The notes under the pieces: generated by a model
Told to the model about the DNA's origin: nothing
Seen by the model: the letters and a program-made list of their open reading frames with translations, nothing else
Databases searched by the model: none
Program-made: the position numbers and the translations under genes
Part shown: positions 22,292-30,601 of the stretch, piece by piece
Numbering within the stretch: position 1 is the first letter of the stretch
Layout: each line of letters begins with the position of its first letter
Source: Candidatus Nanopelagicales bacterium
GTDB taxonomy: Bacteria; Actinomycetota; Actinomycetes; S36-B12; GCA-2699445
Direction: 5' to 3'
NCBI GenBank assembly: GCA_030700225.1
Contig: JAUYJT010000020.1
Coordinates: forward strand, 20,834-84,833
Length of the DNA stretch: 64,000 nt

Positions 22292-23860
22292 ATGGCTTGG
22301 CGGGATCTTCGACGAAAAGCTTCCCTGATCAAACCGGCAGTCCGCGCAGCCACGAGTGCACGACTCACACCGCCGGTCGTACCTTGGCACGGCCTGCAAT
22401 TGGCGCTCGAGCTGCTGACCCGCGGGGTCTCACCGTCAATCGGCTGGGCGGGCGGCGCGGCCCGCCACCCCAAGCAAATCGCACTCATCGACACTGACGG
22501 CCAGCGCTGGACTTTCGCACAGGCCGAGGCGCTGACGCTGAGCTGCACGCATCAATTGCGTGAAGCGGGACTCGAGCCCGGCAAAACCGCGGCGATCCTC
22601 GGCCGCAACAGCGGTGGTTTCGCCCTTGCGATGGCGTCGGTCTCACGGACCGGAGCGGACCTGGTCTACCTCAACCCGGGATTCACCGAGCCGCAACTGG
22701 AGGCGATGATCGCCGACCGCGGCATCAAGCTGGTTCTCGCCGACGCGGCCCTGGCCCCCCGGCTGCCCGAGGGAACACCCATGTGGCTGCTCGACGACCT
22801 GGCGTCCAGATCAATCGGCGCGCCAGCCGACTTGACGAAGTCCCCGGGCGGGCGCCACGTGATCTTGACCTCGGGGACCACTGGCAAGCCCAAGGGCGCC
22901 GACCGGTCTCGAACTCCGCTCGAGGCCACAGTCTCGATGCTCGCAGCGCTGCCCTTCCGGCAGGGCTCGACCCATGTGATGGCCGCTCCCATGTTCCACG
23001 CGTGGGGGTGGATGAACCACAGGCTCGCGGGACTGCTCGATGTGACCGAGGTGATGCTCACCCGCGCGTCCGCCACCGACATCCTGGACGCCGTCGAAGA
23101 TCACCGCGCCCGGATAGTCGTCACTACCCCCGTGGCCGTGGGGCGCCTCGCCGAGGAGGGCCCGGGCGACCGGGACCTGTCCTGCCTCGAAGGAGTGCTC
23201 GTTAGCGGGTCACTGCTAGGCCCTGATGTGGTCACCCGCTTCCTCGATGCCTTCGGGCCGGTGCTGTACAACGTCTACGGGTCGACTGAGGCTGGGCCGA
23301 CTACGTGCGCGTCTCCCGAAGACCTCGCTGCTGACCCGTCGACGGCGGGGCGGCCGCTTCCTGGCGTCGACGTCAGGGTCCTCGACGACCAGGGCAGACC
23401 TCTCGGCCCAGGGCAGATCGGCGAGATCTGGGCCGGCTCGCCCATCGCGTTCGACGGCTACGTCGACGGCACCGATTCGAAGCGCGAGTCGGGTCTGCTG
23501 ACCCTGGGCGACCAGGGACTGATCGACTTCGAAGGCCGCCTGAAGGTCGTAGGCCGGGACGACGACTTGATCATCTGCGGCGGGGAGAACGTCCACCCGG
23601 CCGAGGTAGAAACCGTGCTTCAACAGCATCCGGAGATCGCCGATGTGGTCGCCGTCGGCATCGCGGACGAAACGTTCGGACAGGTCGTGGCAGCGCACGT
23701 CGTGCCCGCCGACCCGGACGCCGAGCCCGACGCGTTGGCGGCACGGATCCAGGACTGGGCAGCCGAGCGCCTCGCGCCGTACCAAAGGCCGAAGAAGGTC
23801 GTCGTGCACGACACCATTCCCCGCGATGAGCTTGGCAAGGTCCAGCGACGGCTTCTGTGA
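22292..23860 (+). CDS. Acyl-CoA synthetase / AMP-dependent ligase
   Basis: 522 residues, ANL superfamily. The P-loop-like motif is ILTSGTTGKPKGA, the adenylate site YNVYGSTEAGPT, then TLGDQGLIDFEGRLKVVGRDDDLIICG with the hinge, and the catalytic Lys near the end in ELGKVQRRLL. It activates a fatty or other carboxylic acid as its CoA thioester. ATG 22292 is used; ATGs at 22280 and 22283 are in frame. No clear ribosome site. It stands alone between the palindromic repeat and a strong terminator, so the substrate cannot be inferred. Confidence 0.88.
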   Translation: MAWRDLRRKASLIKPAVRAATSARLTPPVVPWHGLQLALELLTRGVSPSIGWAGGAARHPKQIALIDTDGQRWTFAQAEALTLSCTHQLREAGLEPGKTAAILGRNSGGFALAMASVSRTGADLVYLNPGFTEPQLEAMIADRGIKLVLADAALAPRLPEGTPMWLLDDLASRSIGAPADLTKSPGGRHVILTSGTTGKPKGADRSRTPLEATVSMLAALPFRQGSTHVMAAPMFHAWGWMNHRLAGLLDVTEVMLTRASATDILDAVEDHRARIVVTTPVAVGRLAEEGPGDRDLSCLEGVLVSGSLLGPDVVTRFLDAFGPVLYNVYGSTEAGPTTCASPEDLAADPSTAGRPLPGVDVRVLDDQGRPLGPGQIGEIWAGSPIAFDGYVDGTDSKRESGLLTLGDQGLIDFEGRLKVVGRDDDLIICGGENVHPAEVETVLQQHPEIADVVAVGIADETFGQVVAAHVVPADPDAEPDALAARIQDWAAERLAPYQRPKKVVVHDTIPRDELGKVQRRLL

Positions 23861-23874
23861 CCTCCGGCCACGTG

Positions 23875-23940
23875 GAGCCGGGTCGGCCCCATGCCCCGCG
23901 CCGGTCGCGGGGCTGAGGTCGGCCCGGCTCACGCCAACCA
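23875..23940. terminator. Bidirectional GC-rich terminator
   Basis: An outer stem (GAGCCGGGTCGGCC with GGTCGGCCCGGCTC, 12 of 14 pairs) encloses a perfect inner stem (GCCCCGCG / CGCGGGGC). It lies between two convergent genes and can serve both. Confidence 0.7.
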
Positions 23941-24006
23941 GATCCTTGGCCGTTTCCTTCAGGCGGTGCTCCCGCCCGAAGGATCAGAGGCCGCGGACCT
24001 AGTTGG

Positions 24007-24663
24007 TCACGGTGACGTGATGGTGAGGTCGGCGGTCACCGCACCCGTTCCGGGAAGCCCGTACAGCGCGTTGATAACGGTCGCGAGGAGTACGCTGCCT
24101 GTCGCCTTGGGGATGGACACCTTGCTGTTCGCCAGGCTGTAGTCGCTCCCCGACGACTTCACGTAGCTGACCTTGAGCCCCGAGATCGCGATCGTTACGG
24201 TTGAACCGTTCTCGACGCCGGCGAGATCAGCCTTGCGCAGCGACAACCCAGACTTCGCAACGGGTGTGCATGTCTTGCCCGCGGGCTTGTCAGTTGAGAC
24301 CGTGACGCTCACGTCAGTGCTGAAGGTTGTCTGTTCCGGGCTGCCCGAAGCCCACGTCATCGTGACGGCGGTCGCGCTCGACTGGACGTATACGGTACCG
24401 ATTGAGACCTTCTCAGACACGCAAGGCCATTCGAAGTCCTGGATCGACCAGTTCGAGCCGCCCGTGTTGGTCGCCGTCATGGGAGCCAACGCGTCCATCG
24501 CCTGCGGGTCACCCTTCGGGAACTTGAGCGTCCCACCGTTGAACGTGACAGTGGCCGTCTGATCCCCCGCCGCCTCCCGCGTTTCTTGCGGTGCCGGGCT
24601 GCTCGAGCAAGCGGCCAGGACGAGTGTCAAGGCCGCTGCGAGAGCTATGCCTACTTTTCTCAT
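24007..24663 (-). CDS. Secreted lipoprotein of unknown function
   Basis: 218 residues. The signal peptide MRKVGIALAAALTLVLAAC ends in the lipobox LAAC, so the protein is anchored to the outer face of the membrane by lipid. AGGAG lies 6 bases before ATG 24663. The mature part is rich in Ser, Thr and Val, with strand-like segments (QTATVTFNGGTLKFPKGD, VSVTVSTDKPAGKTCTPV), two Cys (in WPCVSE and KTCTPV) that may bridge, and no catalytic motif. It resembles the small beta-rich lipoproteins of actinobacteria. A structured leader precedes it. Confidence 0.8.
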   Translation of the reverse strand: MRKVGIALAAALTLVLAACSSSPAPQETREAAGDQTATVTFNGGTLKFPKGDPQAMDALAPMTATNTGGSNWSIQDFEWPCVSEKVSIGTVYVQSSATAVTMTWASGSPEQTTFSTDVSVTVSTDKPAGKTCTPVAKSGLSLRKADLAGVENGSTVTIAISGLKVSYVKSSGSDYSLANSKVSIPKATGSVLLATVINALYGLPGTGAVTADLTITSP

Positions 24664-24790
24664 GGTTTTCTCCTTAACTCTTGTACGGCTGAGCCCGCCG
24701 ATGGCGCTCACGCCCCGTCTCTATCCCATTCGCCCGGCCTTCGCCGGTACTCCCGTTAGGGAATGCGGCGAAGCTAGCACTTCCTAGAGG
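24664..24790 (-). promoter_or_regulatory. Hairpin-rich leader before the lipoprotein gene
   Basis: The minus strand just upstream of the gene holds a row of small hairpins: TCCC-TAAC-GGGA, CCGG-CGAAGG-CCGG, GGCG-TGA-CGCC-like and CGGC-GGGCTCA-GCCG. The arrangement looks like a structured 5' leader, perhaps regulatory. I could not match it to a named riboswitch class. Confidence 0.3.
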
Positions 24791-24863
24791 CTGTTGCTCA
24801 GCGAACGTGCCCCATGACGCTGCGTAGTCCTCCGGGTCAGCTCGTCAGCTGCGGCTGCGGCTG

Positions 24864-24891
24864 TGGCCGCCAAAATGACGGCAAGCGGCCA
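24864..24891 (-). terminator. Possible terminator after gadC
   Basis: TGGCCGC (24864-24870) and GCGGCCA (24885-24891) form a 7-bp stem about 36 bases after the gadC stop. Weak evidence, but it is the only candidate there. Confidence 0.35.
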
Positions 24892-24926
24892 AATGTGGCC
24901 GAATTCGCGACAAGATCACTACCGGA

Positions 24927-26405
24927 TCAGGACGCGCCCGGCGAGGCGGGCAACGGATTGGCCAGCATGTCCTGCTCACTCTGGGCCTTCTCGGAATCTG
25001 TGCGCTGGTCCCATTTGGCCTTCCGGAAGCGGAAGAACAGCAGCGGAGGAACCCCCAGCGCGACGATCACCACACCCATCAAGAACGGGTACACACTCGT
25101 CGGTATCCCAGCCAGGCCGCTCGGTGGGACGAAACCGAGCAGGAACGCCAACAGCGAAGCGATGAACCCGATTGACGCCACAGCGGTCAGGGCCGGCACG
25201 CGGTAACTTCGCACGACACCGGGCCGACTGCGGCGCAGCTTGATCGCGGCAGCGAACATCAGCATGTACATGATCAGGTACAGCGCCGCCGCCATGTCGA
25301 CCAGCGTGAAGAACGCCGCGCTGACATTGGGAAGAACCACGAATATCGCTGCCAGAAGCGTGACGATCATTCCCTGCATTATCAGGATGTTGACCTGCAC
25401 ACCGGCGGCGTTGCGCCGCTGCAGAAGCGGAGGCAGCAGGCCCGTACGTGCGGCATTGAGTAGACCCCGGCTCGGGCCCGCTACCCACGCGATGACGGAC
25501 GACAGGGCACCAATCGCGACCATCCCGGCGAGCACCGGGGCGGCCCAGCCCAGGCCCCAGTGAGCGAAGTAGTTCTGGAACGCCACGACGATGCCGGTCG
25601 TCAGACCCAGGTCGTCAGGGGTGACGACCAGCGCCACAGCGATCGTCGGCAACACGAACACGATCAGGATCAACACAGTCGCCAGCAGGATCGCCCTCGG
25701 ATACTCCTTGCCTGGCTTCTTCATGTCCTGCGCGTGAACCGCGTTGACCTCCATCCCCGCGAATCCTAGGAAGTTGCTGACGATTAGCACGATGCTCGCG
25801 ATACCGGCGAACGGGGGGATCATGTCCCCCGCCTCCAGGGGAACCTGGCTCCGGTTCCCGGTCGACAGCCATAGTGCGCCGAGAATGATCAGAATGACCC
25901 CCGGGATGATCGTTCCCACAAGCCCAGCCCACGACCCGACGCGGGCGAACAGGTTGCCGCCGCGCAACGTGAGCAAGGTGGCGAGCCAGTAGAACACCAG
26001 GATGATGATCGCGGTGTAGAGCCCGGAAGTGGCTAGGCCGGGGTCCACGACCATGTAGGCGAAGGCGGCGCCGATGAAGGCCAGCTGCACCGGGTACCAC
26101 ACGACGTTCTGTATCCACTGCAACCAGACCGCCTGGAATCCCCAACGATTGCCGAACGCTTCCCTGACCCAGACGTACACACCACCGTGCCACCCCGTAG
26201 CCAGTTCGGCCGCCACCAAGGCTGTCGGGACGAGGAAGAACACCGCCGGGATGACGTACATCAAGATGCTGCCCATCCCGAAAGTGGCCATCGTCGGCAG
26301 GCTGCGCAGGCTCGCGACAGTGACAGTAGTAAGGATCGCCAGCTGGAAGATCGAGATTCGCGCTGCGGGCCTCGGGGTCGGCGTAGATTCCTGCTTCTGG
26401 CTCAC
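24927..26405 (-). CDS. gadC: APC-family amino acid antiporter, probably glutamate/GABA (GadC-like)
   Basis: 492 residues with about twelve hydrophobic segments, starting ISIFQLAILTTVTVASLRSL, the usual opening of the glutamate:GABA antiporter group. ATELATGWHGGVYVWVREAF-like text (AAELATGWHGGVYVWVREAF) and WIQNVVWYPVQLAFIG follow. Exchanging glutamate for GABA would feed the decarboxylase encoded 13 bases upstream and export its product. GTG 26405 is preceded by GGAGAGAG. Family is clear; the substrate is inferred from gadB. Confidence 0.87.
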   Translation of the reverse strand: MSQKQESTPTPRPAARISIFQLAILTTVTVASLRSLPTMATFGMGSILMYVIPAVFFLVPTALVAAELATGWHGGVYVWVREAFGNRWGFQAVWLQWIQNVVWYPVQLAFIGAAFAYMVVDPGLATSGLYTAIIILVFYWLATLLTLRGGNLFARVGSWAGLVGTIIPGVILIILGALWLSTGNRSQVPLEAGDMIPPFAGIASIVLIVSNFLGFAGMEVNAVHAQDMKKPGKEYPRAILLATVLILIVFVLPTIAVALVVTPDDLGLTTGIVVAFQNYFAHWGLGWAAPVLAGMVAIGALSSVIAWVAGPSRGLLNAARTGLLPPLLQRRNAAGVQVNILIMQGMIVTLLAAIFVVLPNVSAAFFTLVDMAAALYLIMYMLMFAAAIKLRRSRPGVVRSYRVPALTAVASIGFIASLLAFLLGFVPPSGLAGIPTSVYPFLMGVVIVALGVPPLLFFRFRKAKWDQRTDSEKAQSEQDMLANPLPASPGAS

Positions 26406-26418
26406 GACTCTCTCCTGT

Positions 26419-27795
26419 TCAGTGGTGGAACGCCACGCGCGGCTTGGTGCGTGGAAGCGGGCCATCGAGGCTGTCCAGGAACTCCACTTCACGCTGGATG
26501 TCTTCAAGCAGGCTCCCGGCGAGCTCCATGCTCAACCCGTTCCGAACCACAATCCGCTGCACGACAAGATCAGTCAGGTCGTCCGGCATCGGGTACGCCG
26601 GAACCAGCCAGCCCGCCAGCCGCAGGCGCTCCGCCAGGTCGTACAGGTTCCAGTTCTTGGTGTGGTCGGGCTTCAATCTGTAGGCGAATACGGGGATCTG
26701 CGAGCCGTCGTTCCACAGCTCGAACGCCGATATCCGCGAGATCCCATCGGACAGGAACATGGCAACATCCCGGCAGTTCCCCTGCACTGCCTCGAAGCCG
26801 GGCCGTCCCAGCCTGAGGAACACGTAATACTGCAGCAGGACCTGGGATCCGGGTCGTGAGAAGTTGAGCGCGAACGTGGGCATGTCGCCGCCCAGGTAGC
26901 TGACCCTGAAGATCAAGTCTTCCGGCAGGTACTCCTTGTCGCGCCACACCACCCACCCGACGCCGGGGTAGACCAGTCCGTACTTGTGACCCGAGGTGCT
27001 GATGGAGTGAACCCTGTCGAGCCGGAAATCCCACTCCAGGTCAGGCTGCAGGAACGGCGCGACCATGCCTCCGGACGCCCCATCGACGTGGATCGGAATA
27101 TCGAGGCCGGTGGAGGTCTGGACCCGGTCCAAAGCGGCGGCGATCTCCGCGATCGGCTCATACATTCCGGTGTAGGTCACACCCAAGAGCGCCACGACGC
27201 CGATCGTGTTCTCGTCAACGTGCTTCTCCACGCCCTCAGCGTCCAGCGTCTTGTGCGACTCCGAGATGGGCACTAGGCGCATCTCGACGTCCCAGTAGTT
27301 GGCGAACTTCTCCCAACACACCTGAACCGCCGAACTCATCACGATGTTCGGCTTGTCCGTGGACTTGCCTTCCGCCCGCCTCCTGTGTTGCCAAAGCCTC
27401 TTGAACGCCAGGCCGCCGAGCATGCAGGCCTCCGACGAGCCCACTGTTGACGTGCCGATCGTCTTCGACGGGTCAGGCGCGTGCCACAAGTCCCCGAGTA
27501 TCCGCCAGCACCGGTCCTCGATGGCAGCCGTGGCGGGGTACTCATCCTTGTCGATCATGTTCTTGTCAGCCGTCTCCTCGGCCAGGCGATCGGCCCACGG
27601 GTCCATCCAGGTGCCAACGAACGTCGCCAGGTTCAGCCGGGCGTTGCCGTCCCGCATCACCTCGTCGTGGACGATCTGGTAGGCGGTCTGCGAGAGCATC
27701 TCTGTGTCGGCCAAAGACATCATCGGGTGGCTGGATGTCTCCCCAGGCCTGGTGAACAACGGGTTTATTGCCATCGCCTTCGAGTCGTCGGGCAC
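26419..27795 (-). CDS. gadB: Glutamate decarboxylase
   Basis: 458 residues, group II pyridoxal-phosphate decarboxylase. STVGSSEACMLGGLA binds phosphate, HVDGASGGMVAPF holds the Asp that contacts the cofactor, and STSGHKYGLVYPGVGW holds the Schiff-base lysine. It turns glutamate to GABA and consumes a cytoplasmic proton. It is followed closely by the antiporter gene. It lies 108 bases downstream of alsD, so the four genes alsS-alsD-gadB-gadC may be one acid-response transcript. Confidence 0.95.
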   Translation of the reverse strand: MPDDSKAMAINPLFTRPGETSSHPMMSLADTEMLSQTAYQIVHDEVMRDGNARLNLATFVGTWMDPWADRLAEETADKNMIDKDEYPATAAIEDRCWRILGDLWHAPDPSKTIGTSTVGSSEACMLGGLAFKRLWQHRRRAEGKSTDKPNIVMSSAVQVCWEKFANYWDVEMRLVPISESHKTLDAEGVEKHVDENTIGVVALLGVTYTGMYEPIAEIAAALDRVQTSTGLDIPIHVDGASGGMVAPFLQPDLEWDFRLDRVHSISTSGHKYGLVYPGVGWVVWRDKEYLPEDLIFRVSYLGGDMPTFALNFSRPGSQVLLQYYVFLRLGRPGFEAVQGNCRDVAMFLSDGISRISAFELWNDGSQIPVFAYRLKPDHTKNWNLYDLAERLRLAGWLVPAYPMPDDLTDLVVQRIVVRNGLSMELAGSLLEDIQREVEFLDSLDGPLPRTKPRVAFHH

Positions 27796-27903
27796 GATTG
27801 ATCCTCCGGATGTCAGGAGTTCGGCTTCCTTAGCCCGCCGAACTCGATCACTTCACGCTTCCACTTCGAACTCGGGGAGTCCACTCCAATCGCGCCCGGC
27901 TGC

Positions 27904-28794
27904 TCAGACCAAGTCGTCATCCACAGGTCCAGCGTGCGCGGCGGGCGGGGGGACCCCCACTCGGGGAGCGTTCTCGGCCGCCTCGACCTGACGAGCGACA
28001 TCTTCGGTTTCGGTATCGATATGCGTGTCCAGGAACATCGGCGAGGTGGGCATCTCCAGGTGCACGTCGGTGTCTTCGTCCACCAGCACCGAGCCGGACT
28101 CGATCACGAAGTCGAGCACATGTCCTCCGCGAGCTCGATCGGAGTCGAGGAAGTGGAGGTGATACCCAGCGACTGTCATGCCCTGTGCGTAGTGCGGCGC
28201 GCGGAAGCCGACGATAGTCCCTTTGACGTTATCGAATCTGTTCTCCACTTGACCCCCCGTCGCCTCCAGTAGCGATGGATACGGCCGCTCCTGGCGCACC
28301 GCTGTGCGCGTGGTCACGTATGAGAACGTGCCGTCGATCCGAATGGCGTAGAACAGGTTCTCGCTGGGCACCGTGGCGTCAACGGCCGCCAGCAGCTCGT
28401 CCCGCGTCTGGGGCTCGGCGACGTCCACCTCCGCGTCGCCGCTGAAGAACGTGACAGCGGCGAAGGGGGTGAGATCATCGGGGTTCACGGGCTTGATGGA
28501 ACCGTCACCGTACATGTGGAAGAAAGCGCCATCCACCGCGGCCATCTCGCCGTCCAGGCCGTTGAAGGTGCCCAACCCGAAGTCGCCGTGGAGCATGAGC
28601 TCGCGGTACGGGGTGTCGCCGTCCAGGATGCCCTCGACCAGGGCGCTCATGGTCGACACCTGGAAGATCTCATGGTGAGCCTCATGGGGGGACAAACGGC
28701 CACCCCCCGCGTGGTGCGCGGCCGCCGCGATCGCCAGGTCCCAGCAAGAGCCGGTGGTCCCGGCGGGACCCTGAGTGCCGGTTTCGTTCACCAT
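27904..28794 (-). CDS. alsD: Alpha-acetolactate decarboxylase
   Basis: 296 residues. It converts acetolactate to acetoin. The zinc ligands appear as GYHLHFLDSDRARGGHVLDF (His-x-His then His) and the acidic partners lie in LMLHGDFGLGTFNGLDGEM. It begins 17 bases after the alsS stop. The last 20 residues or so (VGVPPPAAHAG) are encoded by a copy of the short GC palindrome at 27936-27959, an addition to the normal C-terminus. It is longer than typical enzymes at both ends. Confidence 0.93.
   Translation of the reverse strand: MVNETGTQGPAGTTGSCWDLAIAAAAHHAGGGRLSPHEAHHEIFQVSTMSALVEGILDGDTPYRELMLHGDFGLGTFNGLDGEMAAVDGAFFHMYGDGSIKPVNPDDLTPFAAVTFFSGDAEVDVAEPQTRDELLAAVDATVPSENLFYAIRIDGTFSYVTTRTAVRQERPYPSLLEATGGQVENRFDNVKGTIVGFRAPHYAQGMTVAGYHLHFLDSDRARGGHVLDFVIESGSVLVDEDTDVHLEMPTSPMFLDTHIDTETEDVARQVEAAENAPRVGVPPPAAHAGPVDDDLV
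27936..27959. repeat. Short GC-rich palindromic element, copy 1 (partial)
   Basis: GCGCGGCGGGCGGGGGGACC followed by CCC. It matches the right half of the element at 38851-38889 and lies inside the 3' end of alsD. The left half is missing. Confidence 0.6.
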
Positions 28795-28811
28795 GTGCTC
28801 CTGTTCGCTGG

Positions 28812-30461
28812 TCAGGCAGAGCTGGTCGGCAGCAGGCTGCCAGCAAGGTCAGCGTTATGTTCGTAGTTCACGGGGACATCGACGACGACAACGCCAGGGG
28901 TATTGAACGCCGCTTCGAAAACCTCAGGAAGTTGATCTTCCGACTCAACCCGCAGCCCGGTCGCACCGAATGCCTGGGCGAATCCGACCACGTCGTAGTA
29001 CCCCAGTTGTGTGCCAGAGGTTCGGCCATACTTCATGACTTCTTGGAACGCCACCATGTCGTATGCCTCGTCCCGCATGACGACGTGGACCAGGTTCAAG
29101 CCGTTGCGTACGGCCGTCTCCAGCTCCACGCCGGAGAACAAGAATCCGCCGTCACCGGACACGGACACGGCCCGATACCCCAGGAAGCTCGCGGCCATCG
29201 CCCAAGGCAACGCGACGCCGAGGGTCTGCTGCCCGTTACTGAAGAGCAGCTGGTTGGGACCCCCCGCGCGGAAGTGCCGGGCCATCCAGATGTAGTTCGA
29301 GCCCACGTCACACGCAACGACCGCATCCAAGGGTGCGGCGAGGCGCAGCTGGGACACGATCGCCAGGGGGTGGCAGCGTTGGGCCGTGCCAAGCTCGTAC
29401 TCGAGTGCCCCACCCAGGGCGGGCCGATTCTCGTCGATGACAGCGACGATTCCTGGCGGCAAAGGTCGCGGGGTCAGCGTCGCCCCGAGGGCCGCGATCG
29501 TAGCCGCGATGCCTCCACGCAGTTCCATGTCCGGTTCGTAGCTGGCATCCCAGTCAGCCGCCAGCGAGTCCAGGTGGATGATCTTCTTCGGCCGTCCGGA
29601 GTTCCAGAACCTCGCCTCGTACTCGACCGGGTCGTACCCGACGGTGATAACGACATCCGCTTTGGCCAGCACCTTGTCGCCCGGCTGGTTGCGGAACAGG
29701 CCTACGCGCCCCACGAAGAGGTGCTCGGGATCCCCGCACGCGGCGCCCGCGCCCTGGAAGGTCTCCACAATCGGCATCGGGAAGGCGTTGAGTAGCGCGT
29801 GCGACGGGGGGATGGCGTCAGGTTGACTGCCGCGAGCCCCAATCATCCAGACAGGCAAGTCCGCCGCGGCGATCAGATCCGCTGCCTGACGCACCACGTG
29901 TGCCGGTGGCGGGCCAAGCTCCGGTGGCTCATGCCACCCGATCGCGTGAGCCTCGGTCCGCTCCGCCAACACGTCCTGCGGCAGCGTGACTACCACAGCA
30001 CCCGACGGCGCTTCGGTAGCGATCCGAAAGGCGTTAGCCAGTACGTCCGGAGCGTCGACAGGGTCCTGCAGCTCTATACTCCGCTTGGTGACGGGTGCGA
30101 ACATCTCGGCGGCATGCAGGGATTGGTGAGTTCGTTTGGGCTGATCAGCCCGGGACACAGCACCGACCAGGGCCACTACTGGGTCGCCCTCGGTCGTGGC
30201 AGTCGCCAACCCCGTCACGAGATTTGTCGCGCCCGGACCCGATGTAGCGATGCACACTCCCGGACGCCGTGTCAGGCGACCAACAGCGGCCGCCATGAAA
30301 GCGGCGTTTTGCTCGTGCCGACACACGACAACCTCAGGCGTGTGATCCTCCAGCGCGTTGAAGACCCCGTCGATCTTCGCCCCGGGGATGCCGAAGACGT
30401 GGCGTACTCCGTGCAATTCCAGACCCTCAGCGATGATCTCCCCCGCTGTGCGTGAAGCCAT
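28812..30461 (-). CDS. alsS: Acetolactate synthase, catabolic type
   Basis: 549 residues, thiamine-diphosphate enzyme. CRHEQNAAFMAAAVGRLTRR carries the cofactor-activating Glu, TSGPGATNLVTGLATA is conserved, and the cofactor motif is SGDGGFLFSGVELETAV with its acidic end. It condenses two pyruvates to acetolactate. No FAD-binding signature of the biosynthetic IlvB is obvious, and no small subunit gene is next to it. Pairing with alsD points to acetoin formation, which removes pyruvate without making acid. ATG 30461 is the only near start; no strong ribosome site. Confidence 0.93.
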   Translation of the reverse strand: MASRTAGEIIAEGLELHGVRHVFGIPGAKIDGVFNALEDHTPEVVVCRHEQNAAFMAAAVGRLTRRPGVCIATSGPGATNLVTGLATATTEGDPVVALVGAVSRADQPKRTHQSLHAAEMFAPVTKRSIELQDPVDAPDVLANAFRIATEAPSGAVVVTLPQDVLAERTEAHAIGWHEPPELGPPPAHVVRQAADLIAAADLPVWMIGARGSQPDAIPPSHALLNAFPMPIVETFQGAGAACGDPEHLFVGRVGLFRNQPGDKVLAKADVVITVGYDPVEYEARFWNSGRPKKIIHLDSLAADWDASYEPDMELRGGIAATIAALGATLTPRPLPPGIVAVIDENRPALGGALEYELGTAQRCHPLAIVSQLRLAAPLDAVVACDVGSNYIWMARHFRAGGPNQLLFSNGQQTLGVALPWAMAASFLGYRAVSVSGDGGFLFSGVELETAVRNGLNLVHVVMRDEAYDMVAFQEVMKYGRTSGTQLGYYDVVGFAQAFGATGLRVESEDQLPEVFEAAFNTPGVVVVDVPVNYEHNADLAGSLLPTSSA

Positions 30462-30601
30462 AAGCGAACGCTAGGGGAGCCGATAGCCCCGACTCAACCG
30501 GTGCGCAACAGTCGAGGGCCCGGACCTGGTGAAGGTTGGGCGTCGGTGAAGCAGCTTCGATGCGCGAGCGTCACCAAGCCTGGACGTGTAGCTTGTTTCA
30601 C

